Shown: one piece after another, positions 8,904 to 17,851 of the stretch
Position numbering within the stretch: the stretch's first letter is position 1
Layout of the letters: each line of letters starts with the position of its first letter
Assembly (NCBI GenBank): GCA_963666945.2
Contig: CAXXRT010000025.1
Span: 1 to 64,000 of the forward strand
Source: G963666945 sp963666945
GTDB lineage: Bacteria; Bacteroidota; Bacteroidia; Bacteroidales; Marinifilaceae
Direction of reading: 5' to 3'
Length of the DNA stretch: 64,000 nucleotides
Notes under the pieces: model-generated
The model's database searches: none
Seen by the model: only the letters and a program-made list of their open reading frames with translations
What the model was told of the DNA's origin: nothing
Program-made: the position numbers and the translations under genes

Positions 8904-10520
8904 TTAAAGCTCACCCTTCTCTATAATACTATATGCTTTATTTAAAGTCTTGTCAATGTTCCTGATTATAGGATAAAAGCCCGAATCATCAACAAGATGA
9001 CGGGCAATATAGGCATAAAGCCTTGTTTCAATCACTTCATACGATTCCCTTAATCCTCTGGTATCCTTTTTCACACCATTTCTTGCAGCAAAAGTCACCA
9101 TCTTGTTTACCACATCCTTACTTTTAAGATAAGAAAGAATCTGTTTATAATCCTTAAGTTCTTTCATCTCTTTCCTGTGGGAATCAACATAATAGAATGA
9201 GAACCTGTATATAATATTACTCTCAACCAGTTTACGAAGATAGCCCGACACTCCGTTTGTATCCAAAGGTACAAACACATCGGGGGTTATCCCTCCTCCT
9301 CCATATACGGTTCTTCCTTTAAGGGTAGTGTATTTAAGTTTAGGATCGAAATGAATACTATCCTTCTCAGAAAACTCTCCATGAATAAATCGTTGAGCAA
9401 TATCACTATAATAATACTCCTTCCCTTTTTCATAAGAACGTTGAATACATCTCCCGGAAGGAGAATGATATCTGGAAACAGTAAGACGAAGGGCCGAACC
9501 ATCTGGCAGCCTTCTCTGCTCCTGAACAAGACCCTTGCCAAAAGAGCGGCGTCCAACAATAGTACCCCTGTCGTTGTCCTGAATAGCCCCTGCAAAGATC
9601 TCAGAAGCCGAAGCACTTCCTTCATCTATTAGTACAACCAATGGCACATCCTGGAATTCACCCTTGCCATTCGCCACATAATCCGAACGAGGCTGAGACT
9701 TACCCTTAGTAAATACTATAAGACTCTTCTCAGGAAGAAATTCATTAATCATATTTACTGCAGCCCCCATATATCCGCCCTGATTACCACGAAGGTCAAC
9801 AATAAGCTTTTTCATGCCATTATCCCGCAAAGAGGTGATGCCATTTATAAATTCCTGATAAGTATCCATTGCGAACTTATTAACCTTTATATAACCCACA
9901 TCACTGCTCATCATATATGAAACATCAATACTAGTAAGAGGAATACTCCCCCTTATAAGTTCTTTATCGACAAGTTCTTTCTGTCCTTTTCTCTTTATTG
10001 CCAGCTTTACGCTTGTACCAATCTGCCCCCTCATCATGCCCATTATCTTATCCTGATTCATTTTTACTCCTGCAATAAGAGTATCATTAACCTTCACAAT
10101 TCTGTCCCCATCTATAAGACCTGCCTTTTCAGAAGGACCCCCAGGTACAACCTTTACCACGGCAACAGTATCCTTATACATAATAAATTGAACACCAATC
10201 CCCCCAAAGTTACCCCTAAGTTCCTGATTAACATTTTCAAAATCCTTGGCCGGAATATACACAGTATGAGGATCAAGGTGCTTTAACAATGAAGGAATAG
10301 CATCCTCCACCATCTGTTTGGAATCTACTGTATCCACATAGTTCTGATCAATCATATTGATTATCATATCAAGCTTTCCAAAAGTATTTCTCTGTTCTGT
10401 GGAAGTAACAATATTCTTATTACCAGAAAGCATCCTACCTGCAAACATACCCACTACAATTGCCAGAGATATAACCAATGGCATTATAATGGTTCTTTTA
10501 TTATTATTATATTCCATCAT
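8904..10520 (-). CDS. S41 family C-terminal processing protease
   Basis: Periplasmic, membrane-anchored serine protease of the CtpA/Prc type. One N-terminal anchor helix (about 12-30) is followed by a PDZ domain (about 95-180, with FGGIGVQF and GPSEKAGLIDGDRIVKV), the tail-protease core (DLRGNQGGYMGAAV around 245), the catalytic serine in EGSASASEIFAG (about residue 300) and the catalytic lysine in RSFGKGLVQ (about 327). The total of 538 residues is usual for Bacteroidota members. The stop lies directly against the start of the dCMP deaminase unit (1 bp), so the two genes are probably one transcript, with the deaminase first. Confidence 0.94.
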   Translation of the reverse strand: MMEYNNNKRTIIMPLVISLAIVVGMFAGRMLSGNKNIVTSTEQRNTFGKLDMIINMIDQNYVDTVDSKQMVEDAIPSLLKHLDPHTVYIPAKDFENVNQELRGNFGGIGVQFIMYKDTVAVVKVVPGGPSEKAGLIDGDRIVKVNDTLIAGVKMNQDKIMGMMRGQIGTSVKLAIKRKGQKELVDKELIRGSIPLTSIDVSYMMSSDVGYIKVNKFAMDTYQEFINGITSLRDNGMKKLIVDLRGNQGGYMGAAVNMINEFLPEKSLIVFTKGKSQPRSDYVANGKGEFQDVPLVVLIDEGSASASEIFAGAIQDNDRGTIVGRRSFGKGLVQEQRRLPDGSALRLTVSRYHSPSGRCIQRSYEKGKEYYYSDIAQRFIHGEFSEKDSIHFDPKLKYTTLKGRTVYGGGGITPDVFVPLDTNGVSGYLRKLVESNIIYRFSFYYVDSHRKEMKELKDYKQILSYLKSKDVVNKMVTFAARNGVKKDTRGLRESYEVIETRLYAYIARHLVDDSGFYPIIRNIDKTLNKAYSIIEKGEL

Positions 10521-10521
10521 A

Positions 10522-10962
10522 TTAATTATTTACAATCTCAAAAAGCTCAACCAAAACAACCTCCACACCGGCCCTCTCCAATAACTCAATACCATCAGTA
10601 CAATGGTATCTCTCCGAATACACAACCCTTTTAATTCCCGACTGAATAATAAGTTTGGAACATTCAATACAGGGGGAACAAGTAACGTACAAAGTCGCTC
10701 CCAGGCTATTGTTTCCGGACTTCGCTACTTTAGTAATAGCATTAGCCTCTGCATGAAGAACATAGGCTTTTGTATGCCCATCTTCCTCACAATCGTTTTC
10801 AAACCCAGAAGGAGTCCCATTATATCCATCAGAGATAATCATTTTATCTTTTACTATTAAAGCCCCTACCTGACGACGTTTACAATACGAATTTTCCGCC
10901 CATATTTTAGCCATCCGTAGATATCGTTCATCAAGTTTTATTTGCTTATCATTATCATTCAT
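10522..10962 (-). CDS. dCMP deaminase family protein (ComEB-like)
   Basis: Zinc-dependent cytidine/deoxycytidylate deaminase fold, probably converting dCMP to dUMP for thymidylate synthesis. The zinc site is explicit: HAEANAI (His and catalytic Glu, about residues 70-76) and SPCIECSK (two Cys, about 95-102). The N-terminal RMAKIWAENSYCKRRQVGALIV segment is the family signature. The length of 146 residues is typical. It lies immediately upstream of the S41 protease gene on the same strand. Confidence 0.92.
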   Translation of the reverse strand: MNDNDKQIKLDERYLRMAKIWAENSYCKRRQVGALIVKDKMIISDGYNGTPSGFENDCEEDGHTKAYVLHAEANAITKVAKSGNNSLGATLYVTCSPCIECSKLIIQSGIKRVVYSERYHCTDGIELLERAGVEVVLVELFEIVNN

Positions 10963-10998
10963 ATCTCTGAAAGTATTTATTAATATTATTGTAATAAG

Positions 10999-11763
10999 TT
11001 ATTCTTTTATTTTCACATACACAGGACAGTGGTCGGAATGCTCCACATCTGCCCAAATTGCAGCATTTGAAAGCCGGTCCTTAAGAGCCTCGCTAACAAA
11101 ATGGTAATCAATTCTCCATCCAAGATTTTTAAGCCTTGACTGAGCCCTGTAGCTCCACCATGAATATTTTTCAGGAGACTTATCAAACTCCCTGAAACTA
11201 TCAACAAAACCACTCTCTATAAAATTGCTTACCCATTCCCTTTCTTCAGGAAGAAACCCGGAACTCTTGGTATGACGTTTGGGATGATTAATATCTATCT
11301 CTTTATGACATATATTAAAATCACCTGAAACAATTATTTTAGGTCTTTCTTTTTTCAACTCATTAATAAAATCCTGAAAATAATATAACCACTCCATTTT
11401 AAAATCCTGACGTACGGTGCCAGTAGTTCCTGATGGATGGTAAACACTTATTATTGTAATATCTCCGAAATCCGCTCTTATAAATCTTCCTTCCGCATCG
11501 TATTTCTCATTTCCAATGCCAATCACTACATTGTCAGGTTTAGTCTTCGACAAAAGACCAACTCCACTATATCCTTTTTTATCTGCCGAATGCCAATAAC
11601 AGTTATAACCCATTTCCTCAAAAAGTGACACATCGAATTGTTCGGGACGTGCCTTTGTTTCCTGTATACACAGCACATCAGGAGACATTTCTTGCAACCA
11701 TTCAACAAATCCTTTATTTATCGCAGCACGTATTCCATTAACATTATAAGATACAACTTCCAT
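10999..11763 (-). CDS. xth: Exodeoxyribonuclease III (AP endonuclease)
   Basis: DNA-repair enzyme that cuts at abasic sites and degrades DNA 3' to 5'. The exonuclease-endonuclease-phosphatase fold is complete: VSYNVNGIRAA at the start, CIQETKA (metal-binding Glu, about 34), YHPSGT, SGDFNICHKEID (about 147-158), and the closing WRIDYHFVS and HSDHCPVY (catalytic Asp-His). I start it at the ATG at 11763, giving MEVVSYNVNGIRAA as in the family; a TTG 12 bp upstream adds only four odd residues. The product has 254 residues. It runs 27 bp downstream of the polyprenyl synthase and may be cotranscribed. Confidence 0.94.
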   Translation of the reverse strand: MEVVSYNVNGIRAAINKGFVEWLQEMSPDVLCIQETKARPEQFDVSLFEEMGYNCYWHSADKKGYSGVGLLSKTKPDNVVIGIGNEKYDAEGRFIRADFGDITIISVYHPSGTTGTVRQDFKMEWLYYFQDFINELKKERPKIIVSGDFNICHKEIDINHPKRHTKSSGFLPEEREWVSNFIESGFVDSFREFDKSPEKYSWWSYRAQSRLKNLGWRIDYHFVSEALKDRLSNAAIWADVEHSDHCPVYVKIKE

Positions 11764-11790
11764 AAAGATATTCAATAAATAACATTTTCA

Positions 11791-12765
11791 TTAATAAACT
11801 CTGTCCTTAAGAACATTAACCATTTCGTAGAAACCCCTCTTCCTGTCTTTCTCAACATCTATCTTTTCAAGAACCTCAATACTCCTATCAATGTAAGAAA
11901 CTATTTCATCCTTAGTTATTTTCTCTATACCAAGTTCATCATATATAGCCCTGACAGACTCAATTTTCTCCTGTGCATCAAAATCCTTTTTATCTATCCA
12001 TCCCAGCAATCTCTTCCGGGTCTCTCCTTCTGCCATTTCAAGAGCCTTTATAAGAAGGAAAGTTTTTTTATTTGAGATAATATCACCCCCTATTTTTTTA
12101 CCAAATACAGCAACATCCCCGTACACATCAAGATGGTCGTCCTGTAGCTGGAAAGCTATTCCAAGGTATTTTCCAAAATCGTATAGAAGTTGTGCCTCTT
12201 CCGAAGATGCATCACCAAGTACTGCACCAAGTTTAAGACTACCGGCGATAAGAGCTGCAGTTTTAAGGTAAATCATATGGGTATATTCCTCACAATTCAC
12301 ATCCATCCTCTCTTCAAACTCCATATCATATTGTTGCCCCTTACACACATCCATTGCAACCTTATTAAAAATATCAACAGAATCCCTAAGATACTTATCA
12401 TCACATTTCACAAGATGCATATAAGCAACAATAGCAGCGGCATCACCACTAAGTATCGCAACATTCTGATCCCATTTTTTATGCACGGTCTGTCTTCCCC
12501 TCCTTATGTCGGCATCATCCATTACATCATCATGCAAAAGAGTGTAATTATGGAATATCTCTACACCGATAGCAGGAAGCATTGCCCCTTCTATATCATC
12601 CTTATATAGATTTGTAGCCATAAGCACAAGAGTTGGTCTCAATCTCTTTCCCCCATCTTCAAGGATATAACTTATAGGCTCGAACAAAGCCTTTGGTTCC
12701 TCAACAAGATTTTGCTTATCCATCCTTTCTCTCACAAGAGACTGGAGCTCATCAAAAGTATACAT
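11791..12765 (-). CDS. Polyprenyl diphosphate synthase
   Basis: Trans-prenyltransferase that extends isopentenyl diphosphate onto an allylic primer, here probably making the long side chain of menaquinone or a geranylgeranyl-type product. Both aspartate-rich motifs are present: LLHDDVMDDADIRRG (first DDxxD, about residues 75-89) and QLQDDHLDVYGD (second, about 206-217). GGKRLRPTLVL (about 34-44) is the usual substrate-binding segment. The length of 324 residues is normal. Chain length cannot be decided by eye. The dxs gene at 57 kb supplies the same isoprenoid route but is not linked to it. Confidence 0.92.
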   Translation of the reverse strand: MYTFDELQSLVRERMDKQNLVEEPKALFEPISYILEDGGKRLRPTLVLMATNLYKDDIEGAMLPAIGVEIFHNYTLLHDDVMDDADIRRGRQTVHKKWDQNVAILSGDAAAIVAYMHLVKCDDKYLRDSVDIFNKVAMDVCKGQQYDMEFEERMDVNCEEYTHMIYLKTAALIAGSLKLGAVLGDASSEEAQLLYDFGKYLGIAFQLQDDHLDVYGDVAVFGKKIGGDIISNKKTFLLIKALEMAEGETRKRLLGWIDKKDFDAQEKIESVRAIYDELGIEKITKDEIVSYIDRSIEVLEKIDVEKDRKRGFYEMVNVLKDRVY

Positions 12766-12872
12766 ACCCGTAATTTTAAAATTTTGATGCTAAATTAATA
12801 AAAAAAGAATAGTATAAATATAATACAGATAATTTAGGTAAGCAAATGCGGCATTATGCATAAAAATTAGAA

Positions 12873-13469
12873 TCACTTCCCAACCAGTTTTAAATCATTT
12901 CTATGGTATTTATTGTCTCCTCTAAGAGATTTCTTAATCTTCCAGCACTCTATTGCAATTTCACGAGATATTAAAGGATTATCAAGCATAAAATCACGGA
13001 TATAGGTATTATATTCAAATTGTGGGGCAATTTCTTTTTGTGACCTACTGTTCTTTATTTCCTTAGAGATTTTCCACCATTCATCTACAGCATTCTTTAA
13101 TCTCTCTCCCTGCGATGTTTTCATCCAGTTCATAAATTTAACATTGAACTTAAATTTATCTCCTATCTGGTCTCTGAAAAATGCCCTTACATTTTCTGTA
13201 TTTTTATAATTATCTGTAATTATGGTTTCTAGAGTTAATTTTTCGCTATTCCAATCGAACTTTGACAAGCACTTTTGTTTTTCCACTTTAGCAACCTCTT
13301 TTATACCTGTTTCAAGATATTTCTCTATCCTTTTTGTCAATTCAATTTTTCCACCCCTTTTATCCAACTGTTCTACCCTACAGAAATCCAATAATTCTTC
13401 TTTTAGCCAATAAAAATCCCTGAAATCCTTAAGTGAAATATCTTTCGTTAATGCTGGTCGTTTTTCCAT
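12873..13469 (-). CDS. SAP-domain / DUF6434 protein
   Basis: A 198-residue, very basic cytoplasmic protein. Residues about 5-55 resemble a SAP-like helical motif (LKDFRDFYWLKEELLDFCR then DKRGGKIELTKRIEKYL), a small nucleic-acid-binding fold. The remainder (about 65-198) matches my recollection of the DUF6434 family, which is common in Firmicutes. It has its own lead-in of about 100 bp with no clear promoter and is followed by no obvious terminator. Its patchy family distribution suggests possible transfer. The biochemical role is unknown. Confidence 0.6.
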   Translation of the reverse strand: MEKRPALTKDISLKDFRDFYWLKEELLDFCRVEQLDKRGGKIELTKRIEKYLETGIKEVAKVEKQKCLSKFDWNSEKLTLETIITDNYKNTENVRAFFRDQIGDKFKFNVKFMNWMKTSQGERLKNAVDEWWKISKEIKNSRSQKEIAPQFEYNTYIRDFMLDNPLISREIAIECWKIKKSLRGDNKYHRNDLKLVGK

Positions 13470-13509
13470 TCTTAAACCCTTTTAACATCATTAAATGAAG
13501 TATCTTATG

Positions 13510-14607
13510 TCATACCCCTTCCAAATCCCGATTTTGTTCTTCAATATTTTTTTCAATTTTTGATTTCAACTCTTCATTATGAGCAATAGCTGATTTTACT
13601 CTTTCAATATCCTTCTCATCCTCTAAATCTTTGAGTTTTTCCTTTAAACTTATCTGTCTTTGTTCAATATTACTTAAAAAATCTTTCTTTTTTTCAATTT
13701 CTCCTGATTTAATTGCCTCATCAAATACTAATTCCTCAGGAGAATAATCCTCTTTATAAATTTGCTCAATGACAATATTTTTAGGTATAAATTCCTTTTC
13801 ATCAACTCTCCGCTGATTCATAAAAGAGGGTGAAACAATCTCTATGTTCTTTTCATGAAGAATATCCATCACTTTAGCATTTAACAATGACTTGGTGCTA
13901 AAAAACTTGCTGCTGTCAACCAGAAATCCATGAATTTTATAAACAACTGAGAAATCACCCAAACTTACAATATAAACATAAGGATCAGTTAGACCCGTTG
14001 CTAAAGCAGCTTCCTTCAACGCTTCTTCTATTAATGTTCGTGAAACATCGTAAGATAAGGAAACAGAGCTTGAAATTACAGTATTGGACTTACGGGTAAT
14101 TTTTACATAATTATTTGCGATATATAAATTTGGGATAGTTACAAAGTTGCTATCTTCAAGTTGTATTTCTGTATGAAAAACACTCTTTTTTGTAACTCTA
14201 CCTTGAAGATCACCTATTTTAATTAAGTCTCCATTTCTAAAACGATTCATTGAATTATTCATTATTCCGGCGATAAGGTTCCCCAATATTGTTGTTGAAC
14301 TTAAAGCAACTCCTGCACTAATTATTATTGCAAGGAAACTCAAAATCTGTCCCTTTAATGATTTATCAATTGGAAAGGATAAAATAAAAACAAGAATTCC
14401 AACAAATATTAAAAGAAAAGATATAGATTTCTTGATAATATTTCTATCTGAGACCTCCGATTTAAGTCTTTTAAATATCCATGAATTTAAAAGTAAAAGA
14501 ACAAAAACTATTAGCAATACGCCAATCGGCTCCAATAAGGACTCCAATATATTAACAATATGATCCATTGCCTTAAAATTTATAATGTACATATTGCTAT
14601 TATACAT
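13510..14607 (-). CDS. MscS-type mechanosensitive ion channel
   Basis: Small-conductance mechanosensitive channel that releases solutes under hypo-osmotic stress. There are three predicted membrane helices (about residues 17-40, 60-80, 88-110). The pore helix and beta domain follow (AGVALSSTTILGNLIAGIM, about 97-115, then NRFRNGDLIKIGDLQGRV and a VTIPNLYIANNYV segment). The C-terminal 75 residues (about 290-365) are highly charged and likely coiled-coil, an extension beyond the usual MscS core. The start is uncertain: the first ATG is used, but an internal Met at about residue 6 or 14 is also possible. It stands 40 bp upstream of the SAP/DUF6434 gene. Confidence 0.9.
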   Translation of the reverse strand: MYNSNMYIINFKAMDHIVNILESLLEPIGVLLIVFVLLLLNSWIFKRLKSEVSDRNIIKKSISFLLIFVGILVFILSFPIDKSLKGQILSFLAIIISAGVALSSTTILGNLIAGIMNNSMNRFRNGDLIKIGDLQGRVTKKSVFHTEIQLEDSNFVTIPNLYIANNYVKITRKSNTVISSSVSLSYDVSRTLIEEALKEAALATGLTDPYVYIVSLGDFSVVYKIHGFLVDSSKFFSTKSLLNAKVMDILHEKNIEIVSPSFMNQRRVDEKEFIPKNIVIEQIYKEDYSPEELVFDEAIKSGEIEKKKDFLSNIEQRQISLKEKLKDLEDEKDIERVKSAIAHNEELKSKIEKNIEEQNRDLEGV

Positions 14608-14845
14608 TATTCTAATGCTTTTGTTTATTTGATTTTATATTTTCAATTTACCTAGGGAAAATATCTTTAGTTTTCTTTCATTGTATTCAACTTACGTACT
14701 CCTTTTATCTTTAAGTGAAGTTTGCAATATCCCTGCAAATAACGCCGTAATTAAGGCAAAAATGCTTTAAAGTCCTTTGATAATCAGATAAAACCTTAGA
14801 AAAGATATGATTCATAGAGGGGGGAAATAACAGATAGACATATAC

Positions 14846-14880
14846 AAAAAAACCCCTAGCAATTTATTTACTAAAGGTTT
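14846..14880 (-). terminator. Intrinsic terminator of tRNA-Arg
   Basis: On the minus strand AAACCTTTAG pairs with CTAGGGGTTT (two G-U pairs) across an 11-base loop, followed by a run of seven T. It lies 14 bp after the tRNA CCA end. Between this and the MscS gene start (14608-14845) I see only AT-rich sequence with no gene. Confidence 0.75.
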
Positions 14881-14893
14881 CATCTTTATTCTT

Positions 14894-14968
14894 TGGTAGT
14901 CCCACCAGGACTCGAACCTGGATCTATTGTTTAGGAAACAACTATTCTATCCCTTGAACTATGGGACC
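14894..14968 (-). tRNA. tRNA-Arg (anticodon CCT)
   Basis: Minus-strand cloverleaf: acceptor GGTCCCA/TGGGACT, D-stem GTTC/GAAT, anticodon stem GTTGT/ACAAT with loop TTCCTAA (anticodon CCT, reads AGG), T-stem CCAGG/CCTGG with loop TTCGAGT. The discriminator is A and the CCA end is encoded (14894-14896), unlike the tRNA-Pro and tRNA-Gln genes in this window. Confidence 0.96.
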
Positions 14969-14980
14969 ATTGAATCTGCG

Positions 14981-15011
14981 CAAAAATACCTATTTTTTTA
15001 AAATATACAAA
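14981..15011 (-). promoter_or_regulatory. Promoter of tRNA-Arg (TTTG / TATTTTTG)
   Basis: The minus strand carries TTTG (15011-15008), exactly 19 bp, then TATTTTTG (14988-14981), both boxes of the Bacteroidota primary-sigma promoter, 12 bp before the tRNA 5' end. Confidence 0.8.
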
Positions 15012-15229
15012 TTTTATTAGGACATGATAATAATATTTTGTCAATAAATGCCTGGTAAGCCTATAACACATTATAAGCTAAAGGGCTAATATGTATTTTA
15101 AAATGAAAGCGTAAATGTTCTATTAATTAAAAAAAGTAAGCATTTCTCTCCTTAAATCAAATATTCTTAGTAATTTCGTATCGCATTTTAGACAATAAAC
15201 TTAAATAATAAATATTTGGGGGATAAACC

Positions 15230-16453
15230 ATGATTAGTGATTTAAAAGAAATTATTTCTGACAGCGCTAAAGGAATGAAGCGTTCTGCTATCAGAGAGTT
15301 ACTTAAATTAACTCAACAACCTGATATTATTTCTTTCGCAGGTGGACTTCCTGCTAAGGAAACTTTTCCTATATCAGAACTTGTCGAAATATCTAAAGAG
15401 GTTCTTGAAAACGACGGTGCTGCTGCTCTACAGTATGGTTCTACTGAGGGAGACACTAAATTAGTTGACATCCTTGTTGACAGATATAACAACGATGGTC
15501 TTAATATTACTAAGGAAAATATCGGTATCCTTACTTCTTCTCAGCAAGGTCTTGATCTTGTAGGTAAGATTTTCTGTAACAGAGGTGATAAAATCATCTG
15601 CGGATTACCTTCTTATCTGGGTGGTCTTGGTGCTTTCACTTCTTATGGTGCAGAACCTGTTGGTATTCTTCACGATGAGAACGGTATGCGTTCTGATCTA
15701 TTGGAAGAAAAACTTGCTGAACTTTGCGGTAAGGGGCAGAAACCTAAGTTTATATATATCATTCCTGATTTCCAGAACCCAGCAGGTATCACTATGCCTA
15801 AATGGAGAAGAAGAGAAATCCTTGATATTGCTAAAAAATACGATATCATTATTATTGAGGATAGCCCATACAGAGAACTACGTTTCGAGGGTGAGGCTCA
15901 ACCTATGTTGTTTGAAATGGATAACGGTGAAGGTAACGTTGTTACTTTGGGTACTTTCTCTAAGATATTCGTTCCCGGGTTCCGTATCGGTTGGGTAATT
16001 GCTCATCCTGACGTTCTTGATTATTTCATCAAGGCTAAGCAAAATACCGACCTTTGTACTTCTTCTTTTGTACAAAAGATTGCTGCTAAATATTTCGAAA
16101 AAGGGTTGTTTGACGCAAACCTTAACAGTATCATCGACTTATACCGCAGGAAAAGAGATGCCATGCTTAATGCATTCAAAGAATATATGCCAGAGGGTAT
16201 TACATGGACACAACCAGAGGGTGGTCTTTTCTTATTTATGAGACTTCCAGAAAATATGGATGCAGAAGAACTTTTCAAAATTGCTATTGAAAAGAAAGTT
16301 GCTTTCGTTCTTGGTAGTGTATTCCACTGCGATGGTAGCGGTAAAAATACTATGAGAATTAACTTCTCTTATATGAGTGAAGAACAAAATATTGAAGGTG
16401 TAAAAAGATTAGCTGAATCAGTTAAAGAATTGATGGCTAGGAGAAAATGCTAA
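15230..16453 (+). CDS. PLP-dependent aminotransferase, 2-aminoadipate/aromatic type
   Basis: Fold-type I pyridoxal-phosphate aminotransferase of the group close to LysN, aromatic aminotransferases and the MocR catalytic domain. Signatures are ISFAGGLPAKETFP (about 33-46), LQYGSTEGD (about 65-73), FIYIIPDFQNPAGITM (about 181-196), and the PLP lysine Lys245 in LGTFSKIFVPGFRIGW. There is no N-terminal GntR helix-turn-helix, so it is an enzyme and not a regulator. The ATG at 15230 follows GGGGGATAAACC, one of the few purine-rich leaders here. Codon usage is strongly biased to T-ending codons, unlike its neighbours, suggesting high expression. The substrate is not certain. Confidence 0.88.
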   Translation: MISDLKEIISDSAKGMKRSAIRELLKLTQQPDIISFAGGLPAKETFPISELVEISKEVLENDGAAALQYGSTEGDTKLVDILVDRYNNDGLNITKENIGILTSSQQGLDLVGKIFCNRGDKIICGLPSYLGGLGAFTSYGAEPVGILHDENGMRSDLLEEKLAELCGKGQKPKFIYIIPDFQNPAGITMPKWRRREILDIAKKYDIIIIEDSPYRELRFEGEAQPMLFEMDNGEGNVVTLGTFSKIFVPGFRIGWVIAHPDVLDYFIKAKQNTDLCTSSFVQKIAAKYFEKGLFDANLNSIIDLYRRKRDAMLNAFKEYMPEGITWTQPEGGLFLFMRLPENMDAEELFKIAIEKKVAFVLGSVFHCDGSGKNTMRINFSYMSEEQNIEGVKRLAESVKELMARRKC

Positions 16454-16486
16454 TACTGCAAATAAGCACCTGAATACAATACTACT

Positions 16487-16514
16487 AAAGGCACCTTAAA
16501 GGTGCCTTTTTTTT
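16487..16514 (+). terminator. Terminator of the 15230 aminotransferase gene
   Basis: AAAGGCACC and GGTGCCTTT form a 9-bp stem, followed by a T tract, 33 bp after the stop. The opposite strand has only a short T run, so it works mainly forward, although it also lies at the 3' end of the convergent lipoate ligase gene. Confidence 0.88.
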
Positions 16515-17262
16515 AAATACTTATTTTTCTCCTGTTTTCCTGATATTCGTAATTCCAATAGTTCTGGCTATATTTTTCCTGCTCTAATACCTTTATATAC
16601 ATGTCTTCCTGACTGTACAACTTATAAAAACCATCAAAATCTGTATATTTTTTTATTATTGATATAATACTAAATATAAATTCCTCAATATCAACATCTT
16701 CATCCAATAAATATTTTACATTACTTACCACTGAACGAACAGATGCTACCATACCTGCCTTATATCCAACATATCCTGCTTTCAGACTTTTGTTCAGTTT
16801 ATCTATATCGCAATTAAAGAGTATGGTTCCATGGTGGAGCGCCCTGTTCCTCCATACATGACAAGCAGTCCCTGATATCTTAAACATTCCGGTATATATG
16901 GCATTGCGTTTATCCATTCTGGCATCTATCCCCAGATTATTGAGTACCTTCAACATTACTCCAATATACTTTGGGAAATCAACAAGACATCCTTCTTTTG
17001 CATTAGTTATAAAACTGTAATTTAGGTTCCCTAAATCATGATATACAGCTCCTCCTCCGCTTATCCTACGGTAAACTTTAATGGAATTATTATTTACATA
17101 CACATGATCAATCTCTGCATGTGAGTCCTGGTGCTTTCCTATAATAACAGATGGGTTGTTGCGGTAAAGCATAAAAAAATCGTGTGAAGATTCTTTCATC
17201 AAGTATTCTTCTGTAGCAAGATTGTAAGAAGGGGAAAAGGAATCAGAAATATAATAATACAT
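16513..17262 (-). CDS. Lipoate--protein ligase family protein, short form
   Basis: Member of the BPL/LplA/LipB fold that attaches lipoic acid to the E2 and GcvH proteins. The catalytic signature is intact: YRRISGGGAVYHDLGNLNY (about residues 63-81), with NPSVIIGKHQ (about 36-45) before it and the conserved lysine region KISGTACHVWRNRALHHGTILF (split here: KISGTACHVWR then ALHHGTILF, about 122-145). I start it at the ATG at 17262 (MYYYISDSFSPSYN); the longer frame adds an unlikely leader. At 249 residues it lacks the C-terminal accessory domain of full-length LplA (about 330), so it may need a partner or act as an amidotransferase. Confidence 0.86.
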   Translation of the reverse strand: MYYYISDSFSPSYNLATEEYLMKESSHDFFMLYRNNPSVIIGKHQDSHAEIDHVYVNNNSIKVYRRISGGGAVYHDLGNLNYSFITNAKEGCLVDFPKYIGVMLKVLNNLGIDARMDKRNAIYTGMFKISGTACHVWRNRALHHGTILFNCDIDKLNKSLKAGYVGYKAGMVASVRSVVSNVKYLLDEDVDIEEFIFSIISIIKKYTDFDGFYKLYSQEDMYIKVLEQEKYSQNYWNYEYQENRRKISI

Positions 17263-17339
17263 AATCAATTTTTTTAAATAATTTAACACCACTAGAGACT
17301 ACCAGAATAATTCTATTTCTTATTAATACAAAAAATATA

Positions 17340-17347
17340 TAATTTTG
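17340..17347 (+). promoter_or_regulatory. Probable -7 box for dtd
   Basis: TAATTTTG, matching TAnnTTTG, lies 40 bp upstream of the dtd ATG. The -33 region (about 17316) has TTTC and not TTTG. Confidence 0.4.
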
Positions 17348-17387
17348 TTTCAACAACTTATTAATATTTAATAAAACATTATATAAA

Positions 17388-17840
17388 ATGCGGGTCGTAA
17401 TTCAACGTACTACTGAGGCCTCTGTCAGTATAGAAGAGAAGGTTAAATCTGAGATCAAAAAAGGTATGCTTATTCTGCTAGGAATTGAAAATGAGGATAA
17501 CACTGAAGATATTGAATGGCTAACAAAAAAAATATGTAATCTTAGAATATTCGACGACAAAGAGGGAGTAATGAACCTATCTATAAAAGATATAGAAGGA
17601 GAAATACTGGTTATTAGTCAGTTTACTCTTCATGCCAGGACAAAAAAAGGAAACCGCCCCTCATATATAAATGCAGCAAAGCCAGATATATCAATACCTA
17701 TTTACAATGAGTTTGTGAGCAGTTTGGAGAAAGAATTAAACAAAGAAGTCAAAACGGGTGAGTTTGGGGCAAATATGCAAGTCAAGCTTGTCAATGATGG
17801 TCCTGTGACTATAATTATCGACAGTAAGAACAGGCAATAA
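17388..17840 (+). CDS. dtd: D-aminoacyl-tRNA deacylase
   Basis: Dtd removes D-amino acids, and glycine mischarged on tRNA-Ala, from tRNAs. The 150-residue product starts MRVVIQRTTEASVSIE and carries the two active-site signatures: SQFTLHA (about residues 77-83) and the C-terminal NDGPVTIIIDS, whose Gly-Pro is the chirality-checking cis-Gly-Pro motif. It is the first of a run of plus-strand genes with the MazG-like gene 11 bp downstream. Confidence 0.95.
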   Translation: MRVVIQRTTEASVSIEEKVKSEIKKGMLILLGIENEDNTEDIEWLTKKICNLRIFDDKEGVMNLSIKDIEGEILVISQFTLHARTKKGNRPSYINAAKPDISIPIYNEFVSSLEKELNKEVKTGEFGANMQVKLVNDGPVTIIIDSKNRQ

Positions 17841-17851
17841 AATATTTTATA

